The notes below the pieces were generated by a model that worked only from the letters and a program-made list of their open reading frames with translations, made no database searches and was not told the origin of the DNA. A program made the position numbers and the translations under genes. From Lithospermum erythrorhizon (lineage: Eukaryota; Streptophyta; Magnoliopsida; Boraginales; Boraginaceae), in NCBI GenBank assembly GCA_019722365.1, contig JADFUC010000709.1:2480001-2544000 (forward strand): a stretch of 64,000 bases of DNA, written 5' to 3'. Positions 37,113 to 48,394 of the stretch are shown in pieces. Every line of letters starts with the position of its first letter. Position 1 is the first letter of the stretch.

Positions 37113-37599
37113 CTTTTTTTATTACCTGTGGCAGAGTGATTTCCATGTCTAAACACATCATGTACAGTTTGTAAAGGCCTCCATATTACAAAGAAAGTAA
37201 AAAAAATAAAAAAGGAACTCTATTATTGGAGAAACATATCAATAAATCAGTCTCAACAAAATTTTCCAACAGCCAGAAACTATAATGCCTTTAGGGGACA
37301 AATTGGTTCTCAACATGCTGAGTCAGTGAAACACATAAGCACTCTGAGCACATAATCTGTTTTCCTAGATTGATAGATTCTATCCTACACACAAGCCATC
37401 CTAAACAGTTATATACAATATCTCACCAAGGAAATCCAAGAACTAATCGCCTCAAAAAATAGCATCAGAATTGCAAATGTGCCCCCAGCTCTGGCTGGGT
37501 AAAACCCCGGACGTACTGCAGTTGTCAGTTTTTTCAAAATCTCTCCACCAGAGTATTACAGCAGCCACTACCAAGATTTACCTTTAGAAGGAGAACAAG

Positions 37600-38000
37600 A
37601 TTATGAAAGGTGAAAAGCTACGCTTTTTGAAGCAGCCACCGGGTAAGAGAAACCGAACTTGGTCGGGCGTTTCTCCAAAAGATATGCCGGAAGCGCAACT
37701 AAGCCGAGTATGAGTGGGGATCCCATTTCTTTCCGTTGAATGTATATTCCTTTCTGAAGCATAACAAAGAGATCGTCACTTTAAAATTACTGCACCGCTA
37801 GACAGAATCTCACCATCGAAGTAATTTATAAGCTATCTTGAAATGATCATCTATCATGTTCATACTGTGCATATCTGCCCTCTCCTGATTGATACTGAAG
37901 CCTCCCAGCTGCTGCTGTCAACCAAAGAGAAGACAAGCTAAACCCAGGGTGTCATCGCACCACCTTAAGAGGTTGATGGTGTGACTACTTGGGATTTCTG
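37600..38000 (-). other. Exon-like segments downstream of the CCYV gene
   Basis: Two splice-bounded stretches on the minus strand look partly coding. One after TCTCTTTGGTTGACAG (about 37920) can read RLQYQSGEGRYAQYEHDR then stop. The other after TTATGCTTCAG (about 37756) can read YTFNGKKWDPHSYSA then stop. They may be 3' UTR exons or the end of an alternative transcript of the gene ending at 38008. Uncertain. Confidence 0.25.
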
Positions 38001-38007
38001 GACAACA

Positions 38008-39462
38008 TCAGACATAACAGCAATCATCATTCGGTGCTTTTGCTTCGAGAAGATAGTCCAGAGCAAGACGTTGGTAGGCCTCCTCAAAGAATGGATTTTC
38101 TCCTTTCTTAAACCGCCCAGGGATTTGCCCATAAGTTAATCTAGAGTCAACAAATTTAAACTGCTCCCGATGACTAGCAAAAACTGACGGCTTTGGCAAT
38201 CCAGTAAATGTTGAGTTTGATTCTAGTAGGACACCATTGACATAGGATATAACTCCTTTCCCATCAGATCTTAAGTATGTCTGTGTCTTCATTGTTGAAC
38301 AGAACTGCATCAGAAAATTGCCCTGGTACTCCCGATCTTCTCAAACTTTTCATGTGAAAGTAGAGATTCTCCATCGACACATTCTCATGATAGTAATGAG
38401 CAATTTCTCATTAAAAGTTGTCTTTGAAAACGGTTTATCCGCTGTGAGTCTCAAGAGAAAAGCATGTGATCTTTTTTGTCCATTGATGCAAACATACATG
38501 TTGGGATCAAGAAGAAAAAGATGGCTCTTAACCCTCTATACACCAGAGATTCTTTGCACTCTGAAAAAGTAAACATATGTTTAGCACATTCCAATTTCCG
38601 GTGATCATATTTACCAGGTTAAAAGAATTTTACAAATCATCTAGTCATTAGTAGTAGTCTCTACAGTCTACAAACACTAGCTAGAAATCAGAAAACGACA
38701 TCGTGAACTATAGTTTTCAGGCCTGCTGCCAGCAGAGATGAGTGGTAAAATGCCACTTGAAAGTTGAGAATGTGACTGAAATTATTAGAAAGAAACTTGA
38801 ATATGAGCCCATATTCAACTAAACCTTTATAAACAATATGCTTCAACAGGGACAGAATAATTAAGAATTGAACTACTTTGGTAGCTTCAAATATACAGAT
38901 AAGGAATGTTGAGAAAAGCAAATGGAACTATTTTATTTCATTTTTTATCATAAAAGAACTCTTTTCTATAAGAAAAAAGTCTGAAAGCAACAAAAATCAA
39001 AACTTCTAAGCTAATTCCTTTTCATTCATCTCCTCAGATCTTTTCTATGCACACATAATATAATTCAATTTCTTCATGAAAAAGATGAAGCCTTGACAAC
39101 CAACCAACAATGGAATGTTACAATCAACAACACTAACATTTGAATTCACAAAATACTTAATTCAGAACATCAAACATACAATTGTAGACACACACAAAAA
39201 AACCAATCTTTTCCAAATCATTATTCATTAGTACTGATAAACATTTTTGGTATATAAAAAAAAAGTTACAACAAAAAAATTGCATAAATAACAACTATTC
39301 AATCAAATATCATAATTAGCATAAAAGATTCACCTTCTTTTTACTCACCAAGCATCAGCAAATGCCATCACTTGATTTCTTTGGGGAAGGAAATAGTAAT
39401 TATCCTCCTTCTACCATTGCAGACACTTTCTCCCAAAATCTTGATAAAATCATCATCATCAT
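38008..39462 (-). CDS. Unrecognised conserved-looking protein with C-terminal CCYV; frame broken
   Basis: Two exons are visible. Exon 1 (39462-39349) opens with four ATG codons, reads ILSRFWEKVSAMVEGG, then after a one-base shift near 39404 DNYYFLPQRNQVMAFADA, and ends at TG^GTGAGT. Exon 2 (38560-38008) follows TTTACTTTTTCAG and reads in successive frames CKESLVYRG, then KSHLFLLDPNMYVCINGQ through TADKPFSKTTFNEKLL, then AHYYHENVSMENLYFHMK through SDAVLFNNEDT, then YLRSDGKGVISYVNGVLL to the end. Shifts lie near 38532, 38403 and 38285, each 1-2 bases. The final segment is intact for 100 codons and ends LLEAKAPNDDCCYV, where CCYV could be a CaaX prenylation box. No domain is recognised. The codon-level quality on both sides of each shift argues for a recently functional gene or for sequence errors. 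Extra exons may be missed. Confidence 0.55.
38561..39348 (-). other. Putative intron of the CCYV gene
   Basis: AT-rich, bounded by GTGAGT at its minus-strand start and TTTACTTTTTCAG at its end. A 77-codon frame within it (38688-38921 -) is hydrophobic and probably chance. Phase across the junction is uncertain because both exons carry frame breaks. Confidence 0.45.
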
Positions 39463-41530
39463 CTATATCCAATTCCAAAATCTAGCACAAAGATTCAATA
39501 TTTTCTCCAAAAGATCAATACCCAAATGCTTTTAGTAAAGATTCAATTCCACTCCAATTCGATCAATACCCACCAATTTTTTAGCAAAAGATTCAATCTT
39601 TACTCCAATTGATCAATACCCAAATTAATTTTTCAGCAAAAATCACAAACCCAAATGAGATCTCACTTTTTTTACCAGTTTTACAAAACTACAATTAAAT
39701 AAATTAGGATCCAAAATTGGGTCATCACTAATAATTAAATAATAATTGCTAAACAATGGTAATAAGCTAAAAAAGGAAATGAAACAGAGATAAAGAGGAA
39801 CAATGAATGTGGTAATGAGTGGCAGATGTAAGAAGATTACAACAAAGCCGTTTGCTCTTTGTCTTAAATTGTACCCCACTTTGCTATGTGTGTTGTTTTT
39901 TTCTATGTGCCAACTTGTGAATTCCTTCTAGTGTATAAATGATCTTGGAATCTATGGAGATGCTATTTATATTCGACCAATTACCTCTCATTAATTGTCG
40001 TGGGATTCAATTGCGTAACAATTCTGACTTTTAAAAAACAAACTTTAGGTCAGCACCTGTACGACATTGCTAGTTATTAAAAAGTGCAATTTTGCTCACG
40101 GCCACCTCGAACATGAATTATGGAGGTCCGACCTGGATCATGTCGGTTGGTGCACGCATGAATATCCAACATGAATTCTCACCTCGTGAGTGTGTGGGTT
40201 CACTACTTTTGCTACGTATAATCGATCCATCAACGACTGCATATCATTTAAAAGTCAAAAGATTCATCAAACAATTTGATAATGATTGATAAAGCTTGTA
40301 AACTTATTATATATCAAGTATTATTATTAATCTGGTCACCGTTTGACTAAGTTTCTCAATATTAATAGTATCATAATAGGTATAAGGGCTAATGACTCAT
40401 TCGACATATATATTTCAAAACGTTCACAATTTGATCCAAATAAATTATTTTTAGGGAGCCTATATGGGTAAATTGGGACTAAGTGTTGTACGGCCAATTG
40501 ACTAACCTCAATACCAAACCTGACAAGACTGTATTGTACCGTAGTCTTTTTTTTCTTTAAATTTTACTATGTAAAATGCACAATATGATATATACTTATT
40601 GACAAGACTTGTTCTTTTTATATGGTATTAAGGTTAAATTCCTTACGGATAATGCCTTCTGGGAAATGGTTTTATAAAAAAATAAAATTTGTGATTTTAA
40701 GATAGATGTTCTATCGTAGAGCTGCTGAATGAATATCTGACTTTAGATAAGTGGATTAAAGTTTGTTTTGGTTTAGTTTTATATGAAAATTCTGTTAATG
40801 AATTGTGCTTTAAATTAAACAAAACTGTCATTAATTAAAAAGGTATACAATACAAAAAGTTCCAAACAACAGAGTTTTCAGTGATCATTATATACTTCTT
40901 TTGTAATTCATAAAATGTTTTTCGAAACCTTTTATTATAGATAATGACGAAAACAAGTAATATATGTTAAAATTTGATATAATATATATATGGATGAGCA
41001 ACGCCGTTGTTATATTATGTTTCACCAGTCGGGGATCTTATTATGAAACTGCTATAAAATATATATGGGCCAGCCGACTGGATAATCTGTGACCATATTA
41101 AATCCAGCTGGATCAAAACAAATCTTTGATCAAAAAGTGCTGAACCACAAGAAATGGAGATGAAGCGGATGTTGCTACAAGGCGAGCGTTGAACTAATTT
41201 GATCGGCAATACGTAATACCAACATGCATGCTTTTTCTTTCATTTGCTGTACCACGGACAAAGCCGCTAATATTTCTTAATTCTGGAGATTGGAAAAGCG
41301 ACATAGATACTGCTTCTCCGCCTTTAAAAATTGTCGAAATTCATTCCAAGAAATATACTTCCTGAAGTCATCCCCGATAAATGACAACGTAATAAACAGT
41401 GAATTATCGACGGGTGACAATTCCAAGTTCCTCGATCACACCAACGCTCAATCCACAAGGTGTGACAATTTAGGACCTATTTTAGTAATGATAAATAGAA
41501 AGAGTAAGTGTTATTTTAATAAATTTTAAA
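39463..41530. other. 5' region of CCYV gene and intergenic DNA
   Basis: Upstream of the CCYV gene (39463-39950) the minus strand is pyrimidine-rich and leader-like; a 78-codon frame at 39643-39879 looks like translated leader. From 40000 to 41530 no gene is supported. Frames of 64-79 codons there lack any family resemblance. Confidence 0.35.
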
Positions 41531-41544
41531 ATTCAATAAAACTT

Positions 41545-41780
41545 AATTAAAAACAAAATTCACAATAATATTAACCCCCTTCTTCTCCACCCCTGTCACT
41601 CCCCACCACCTCAACGGCCGATCCAACCCCCCCCCCCCCCCCATTACCACCACCTCCACCTTCTCTCCCCGGCCTCTACGTGGGCCCTTTCTTTCCCCAA
41701 CCCAGAAGAATACCACCACCCAATTACAATCCCTCCGACTCCCCTTCCCCGCCCCTTCTTACATGGTCTTTCTTCAACAC
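41545..41780. repeat. C-rich tract with a 16-base poly(C) run
   Basis: The plus strand is dominated by CCACC, CCCCTTC and CCTCCACC words and holds C16 at 41627-41642. It can form i-motif (plus) or G-quadruplex (minus) structures and is a likely spot for length errors. No associated gene was found. Confidence 0.7.
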
Positions 41781-43250
41781 CTGTTTGCGACCCTTATCAT
41801 TTTAACCAACCTCAATTTTAATTTCAAATAAAAAAAAGTCAAAGTGAGTGGCTTCGATTAAGCGCTTGGGCAAGTGGGAGGGTTTACTACATTTTTGGGT
41901 GGGAGGAGGATTTTCATGATGGTGTCGCTGTCAATGGTCAGGGTGTTTAGTGGGTACCGGGCGGAGGTGTTTGATGTTAAACTTATTAATTATTCATTAT
42001 TATTTATTTATGTTTATTAATGAGTATTAAAAAGGACACACATATATATATTGTTTATTTAAATTGACCAAGCAAGTTTAACAATGTGCACCCGATTTTA
42101 CCTTGTCATTTTTAACGTTAAAATTGAACGAAATCTCAAATGATCGGCTCAAGCAAAAACCCATATAACTAATTAGTCATCGGGACTAGTTAATTCTATT
42201 TTGGAAATGATCAACCCCGAAGACCTCTTTAGGCCCCAGAAGACGCCACCGTGACTATTAAACCATCGCAACTCCAAGCCAATATATAGTTTAAAGGTAA
42301 ATGTGATGTTGTATTGTCCCCTGTTCATAACAGCGGCAATGCACAATTCTTAGTCCTACCTAAGAATATCATAAATATTATACACGACTTCAATTTATCA
42401 AACAAGTTGCACATTCTCAATGGTCCTAATAATGGGATGAATATATAACAACGTCATGCTTGTTGAGTTCAATATCAACAAATTCTATCTATTGTTGATC
42501 ACTTAATTTTTTATCCATCCGGTGCAACACCAGATTGGGAGTTAACATTCTTTGTGTGTGTGTATTCCTCATTTAATAACTAATTTTACGCCGTCACAGC
42601 TACCAAGCACACTCCAATGACAAGTTGACTCCATAAACCTGACGAGCGTTCATTAAGTTCTAATTTAAATTATTGCTACTTGAATTATGCTATTAATTAA
42701 TTATATGTTATTAACTATCAATTTCTTATTTTTCACTAATTTTTAACTATTTTTTTTAATAACCGATGTACATGAATAACATTTGTTAATCTTTTATTAA
42801 AAGCAGCCAATAGAGAATTATTAATCTCAGTCATTGAATTTCTTGCTATTGTATTAAATTGTATATGGAGTACAACTAAAAGTAAAGAGCAAAAAATAAT
42901 TTTATACGAAGTCAGTACAAGCCAATCCAGCCTTAGTATGATTCATTCCGAGATCTGTTTGTAAAGGTCTGCTAAAATAAAAAAAAAAACATAACATCAT
43001 ATTTACATCTTTGGCGAAAAATAAATATTATTATACTTGGAAATTAAATATTCTCAAGATGAAAAACCTGTGATTCTTTTGTTAAAAATTCATCACATTA
43101 TAACCAACTTCAAATCTAACACATAATTAATATCAAAATTACTAGCCAACTACATTTATGGCTTTTCCCTTCAGATAACTTTGAAAATTAATATAAAATA
43201 ATTTTGATAATATTATGTCAGAAAATTTTGAGCCGAATTACATTTATAAA
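41781..43250. other. Intergenic, no gene seen
   Basis: A short G-rich stretch (41870-41970) follows the C-rich tract; the remainder is AT-rich. No exon or RNA gene recognised. Confidence 0.4.
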
Positions 43251-43259
43251 ATTTCAGTA

Positions 43260-45720
43260 GTTTTTATACTTTTATCTTTCAAACCGGTTCGTGGAGATTT
43301 AAGTAATGAAGAACAACCTAAACCTTAACTGGGATTCCTGGCTTTAAATATCAGCTTCAAGCTTATTCACATCACTGCTTTTGAGATCATCTTCTTTTCT
43401 CTCCCTCATAGGCTTAGAATCACCCCCTCCTCCCCTTGAAAATTTATTCTTTTTCCATTTCTCTCTCTTCGATTGTCGCTTCTCAAACTCAAGATCGTTT
43501 GTAAAATATCGTTATCCCCATCATTCTTCGAAAGTTGGGTGTACGAAAGCCCAAGTCTTGAGATATTTTTGGGTTTTGACATGCTTCGACTTTAGCTGAC
43601 TTTTCCATAATTCTAATTTTTGTGATGAATCTGGCTGGTTACAGGTAAGTCTCCGCATCTATAAGGACAATGGTGTCTTTTCGCAGAAATGGTAATGGTC
43701 AAGGACTTTTAGGTTTTCAGCTGACTCTTTTCCGGGGTGATATTTTTCTAAGACTTTTAAATGTATAGAGGATATGTTAAATCTTACAGAGAAGTTATTG
43801 TGATATTAAATGTTCTGCATTTAAAATTGATTAAAGAAGCAGCAATTTGCCGAGTTTATAATTTATATTTCTCGAGTATAGGTTGTTAATTATGACTGGC
43901 CGATTAACTAAAAATTTTAATTTATAAGTTTATTTCAAAAATGATTAAGTATCAAGATGGAATTATAGCGGGGGATCGACAATAAAGTCCGATGGGATTG
44001 GAATTTGATAGCCTATCCGTCATGTTAACTGCCAGAGATAGCCTCTAAGAGTTGGTTATGTATCTTCTAGAACGCCGGTGCATAGTAGTAGGTCTGATTA
44101 TGCCTTTCCCTGGTGTTGTTTAGCGTTGATCGTGAAAAGGGCACATCTTGATTGTTCGCTAAGGTTTTGCAAGAAGGCCAGAGGCGTAGTACTATCTTCA
44201 CGGGTATTTTTATCGCATTTCCTATTTTCTTTAAATTGTGTGAACATGTTATTGTGATATGATTATGTGAGAATGATATACATGTTGGCTATGGATATGA
44301 TTATGTGAGAATGATATACATGTTATTGTGTTATGACACCGAGAATGATATATGTAATTGTTATGGCGATTATGTGATTATATTCCGTGGCGCTGCATTT
44401 GCCTGGTGTTAATAGCTTTGAACTCCCAACTTATATTTCGACATTTTTATGTGGCCTTGTCGCAGCACTTATGATTTCAATGGCTCTTGTCGGCGACATT
44501 GTGTTTCTTGGACTTTACGCATTGTGAGATGTTTTGTATGTGTTTGGATATTGCTCGGGGAGTAAGGGAGTCAAGCACGGTATGACGCAAGCTGGGAAGT
44601 TATGTATGACTTCGAGACACTTCGAGTATCGTATCTAATTCCATGTCAGGATGACAAGTTAGGTGACTCTCCTCCCGTGATATGCGATGATATGTGCCTT
44701 ATACTAGTGTATAAGTGCGTGGTGGTACTTATACTTAGTGTATAAGAGCGTGTTTTATATGTTTTTGAGGCTTCATGGGCAAGAAATGGCTTAGAGTTAT
44801 GTATGAACTCGAGGAGATTCTCAGTATCAGATTCACCTTATGTTGGGATGATTAGGCCAAGCACTCTCCTGCGGATATGCGACGATATTGCGGCCTTATA
44901 CCTCTAGGTGTGTATAAGCTGCCTTTATACTTAGTGTATAAGGTGTACCTTATACTAGTGTAGCGGGAGTGTCCTCATACTTCAGTATGAGAGCCGGTGT
45001 GCCTGTACTTAGTGAGTGTGCCTTGTACTTGGTGTATGTATGCTATGATTTAATAGTCCAATCTCCGTTAGACGGATCGAGCATACGCATTGGAAAGTCG
45101 GTATTACCAATGTATGCAGAGAAAGCCCATTTAATTAAGTTTTGGCCGCTGGTTAAGCCCTTTGATTTTAAACGTGCTTGCCGAAAATTTGCCAAGTATC
45201 TTCATGTGGCTATGTGTCCAGATTTCGAAACCAAGTGCCAATTCTTTTAGGTAGTCCTTATTATGGCGGCATCAGTCTTAAGGCTTGACTATTGGTATTG
45301 TTGATTGATCAGTTCAAGTCGCACCCCCAGCAGTTTGCTTACACCCCTCGTATCAGCGATTTCATTTTGCGTCACAGACGCCAGCCAAGAAGAAGTGTTA
45401 TCAAAAGTGGAGTATCATCATACCACTTAGCTGTCAACTCGCTTTTGATTGTTGTAGTGTCTCTTTGAAACCCCTGGCAGCTAAGTCATTTTAAGTATAT
45501 TCTGAGTACGCATTTAATACTTTCTTTTGTAGCTCACGGCCATTTTGCCTTGGATATGTATATATATAGTCAATGCCGGTTATCAAATTTATCATAAAAC
45601 TGTTGATTGGGAAACTGCATTACATTTCGATGGTCTGTGTTTTAAACCTGAGTTCACCTATCAGCATCATAAGTTCCAGATTTTAATGACTTCCTCACCT
45701 TTAGGCTAATTGGCGGGTCG
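43260..45720 (+). mobile_element. Long gypsy-type LTR-like repeat, copy 3 (inverted relative to copy 2)
   Basis: Begins with a TTTAAATATC box (43343-43352) and a leader-like CT-rich stretch with AGCTGACTTTTCCATAATT, which corresponds to the copy 2 leader on the minus strand. Further shared blocks are ATTATAGCGGGGGATCG, ACGCCGGTGCATAGTAGTAG, GAGAATGATATACATGTTA (twice in tandem) and the TATAAG minisatellite. No gag-pol frame is present. A 93-codon frame at 44969-45250 overlaps the minisatellite and is not called. Confidence 0.55.
44690..45040. repeat. Minisatellite inside LTR copy 3
   Basis: Repeated GCCTTATACTAGTGTATAAG and ACTTATACTTAGTGTATAAG units with about 30-45-base spacing. They are the reverse-complement counterparts of the units at 24655-25000. 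Each unit is itself a near-palindrome. Confidence 0.7.
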
Positions 45721-46430
45721 TTATGTATTCTACCTTAAAAATAAAATTATACACGCACAATGGAACAAGCCAAGATCAGTCGCTTTTACACACAATCTCA
45801 TCAGAAAGTAACATATTAAATACTACATTAAGTACCCAATTCATGGACAACATGCTCACACCGCACTGCGGATGATTTATTTCGAGCAACATCATGTGCC
45901 CGTTGAGTCTTTAGTTTTATTTTATGTTTTATTACAACAATTAATAAGAATTTTATTTATTTAAAATAGAAGCACAATACCTGATACTTAAATACTTAAC
46001 TCTGAATGATTATTAATTTTAATTTTAACAAAAAATTAAAAACATCAAAACAATTAATATTTAAAATTCAAACAATAGATAAACATTAAATGCATGAGTA
46101 TTAAAAATATGAATACATGTAAAACGATATCAATGTAATATTAACTTTAGTAATGAAAAAATGGATCAACATTTCAAAAGTTAACATAAAAATTAAGATT
46201 TAGAATTCTGAAATTAAAACCTCAATTATTTCTTTGTTAACTCATTTCAAAAACAAAAACCAAAAAAATTATTTTAATTTACCATCAATAATCAAATCTA
46301 CGTTATATCTAACATGCTTATTAAATCGATTTCTCAATTTTGTGGTGAATTATCCCTAATTAATAACTAATAAAAGTCAATTTCTTTAATACAATAAATT
46401 AATTATAAAAAAATAATACTAAATAATATT
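45721..46430. other. AT-rich intergenic, no gene seen
   Basis: No coding or RNA feature supported. Confidence 0.4.
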
Positions 46431-46444
46431 CCCTGCAGACTCTT

Positions 46445-46620
46445 TAAAATTGAACGGGCACGCCGTGTTGATGCGCGTCCAACACATACCATACACGGTC
46501 GGGTGTACGCATAATCCCCTCGACATTAAGCGCTTTTGCCCACTAATCCAACGCGGCACTCTCTATGTGGGTTTCCAACACATGTGCCGTCAGAGTGAAA
46601 AGGATTGGACACTCCCCCAT
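46445..46620. other. Third GC-rich island, possible transposon remnant
   Basis: About 175 GC-richer bases with internal CACGCCGTGTTG and CCAACACATGTGCC words between AT-rich flanks. The overlapping 65-codon frame has no family features. Confidence 0.25.
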
Positions 46621-46629
46621 CAGCTATAT

Positions 46630-48380
46630 GTTTTGTTAAAAAGTTAACAATACAAATTATATTTTTTGCCACGTGCATAATATCATGCCTAAGAATAAAA
46701 ATGGGTAAAATTTATGCCCGAGAAAAAGGAAACAGAAAATCTCTAAGGCGGGATCAAGATTCAACATTGCGAAGAAAACAAAAAGAGAGATGGTGATCTA
46801 GGCGTGAAGGAGGGGGAAGTAGTGTTGACTAAATTGTAAAATGAACCAATAATCTCATGATCATTCGAAAAAATATTTCGTTTGGTAACTCCTGGCGCAT
46901 TGTTCTCCTTTATGATGATGGTTTTGATGTTTTTACTGGAGTCCATAACTGGAACGTTAATTGATGATGACTTCTTCACTCAGGGTTATTTGATTAACTG
47001 CGTAATATGTTTTGGCTGTTGAATACATATATTTATATATATCATGGTTGATAATTCCTTTGTAAAGAAAGTTTAAAAAGCATATCAAAATATAAAATTG
47101 TTAATTTTTACGTTAACGATAATAACTAAAAAATCCAGGAAATATTAGTTGAATATTACCATTAAATCTGCTTCCCATGTTGTTTCCTATATCTGATCTA
47201 TTCTTATTTTAGATTTTTAGGATGAAACCATAGTCAAGAAAAAACATAAAAAGTATATGTAGCCTTCGTTCTATACTTGTAATGACCAATTAATTGTGAG
47301 TGGACTATATAACGTGTTGTTACTTTTGAGATTTTAGTGGGTTTACCAAGAATTTATATTAATATCATCATTTATGTGCTCAACTTCAATAATCTCATTT
47401 TCTCCTGCTATTCTAATTATTCAACTACCACCATTTATGGTGCCCTAGTTTTCTTTTCTGAAATGGACTAACTAAGGTTGGAGCATTTATCATTGCTTTT
47501 GAAATATCAATATATTTCATTGTTGAATGACTAATATATATAGTAATATAGGAGAACTTTTTGTTCATGATGTGATGAATGAATAATATATTTCATTGTT
47601 GAATGACTAAGAACACATTTACTTATCTAAGAATTAAATTCATTGTTGAATGATTTCAGCAAATAATATCCAGCTTAGTTGCAAACGTTAATTAAGAAGG
47701 CCAATTTGAATCTAGTTTGTTCATTATTGATATAATACGTTGATACGTCAACTACATCGCTGGGTTTGCTATCACCAAATTTATGTCAACCCCGAGATGC
47801 TCCTCCTTCCAGTCCAGAAGCCACTCCCATACACAAGACTCAAATTACATAACGACAGAGATGTAAATCTTTCCAAACCTATATTACATGGAAATCTCTT
47901 GAATAAAACTCTTCTGGTCAGGAACATCAAAAACAATGTCAATAAATATTTTTAGAACATAATAGAAATTTTAGTACCACTAAAAATATGAAGAATTTAG
48001 AAAGTACTTGGTGAAGACGAGAATTCAAGTTTCCCACATGGTGTGGATTATATTTAATCAAGGTAGCTTAAAGCTGGTGTTTTGTTGTCACAGCCAGCTT
48101 CTTCTTTTAGAATCACCAGCCTTCTGCTCCCATTCAAGTTTCATTGGGAGAAAATCAATATGGCCCAAATAATAACAGAAATAGTTGGAAGGAGATTCAA
48201 CAAAAAAAACACAACATACATCTTAATTTACATATGAGTCAGGTAAAATAACAACAAAATCACAACATACAAAAAAATTCCTTTCTTCTGGTCAATCTCA
48301 GCCTCAGGAAGATTAAAGCCAAGAGCAAGAGGGAGTGCAAAAAGACGAAAAGCCAACAATAGATGTTTCAATACATTAAA
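46630..48380. other. Intergenic 3' of MAK16-like sequence
   Basis: TTTCATTGTTGAATGACTAA occurs at about 47515 and 47590 and a shorter form at 47640, so this part contains a short direct repeat. Frames at 47740-47955 and elsewhere show no family resemblance. A long minus-strand open stretch (about 48231-48470) continues from the MAK16 C-terminal region and is probably read-through of a lost stop. Confidence 0.35.
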
Positions 48381-48394
48381 CAAATTTTGTATTA

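Noticed and set aside
39369..39481. Terminal exon reading DIDDDDDFIKILGESV then a stop (minus strand)
   Set aside because: It is an alternative frame of the CCYV exon 1; the MMMMILSRFWEK frame plus a one-base shift leads to a proper donor and is preferred, though this alternative is not excluded.
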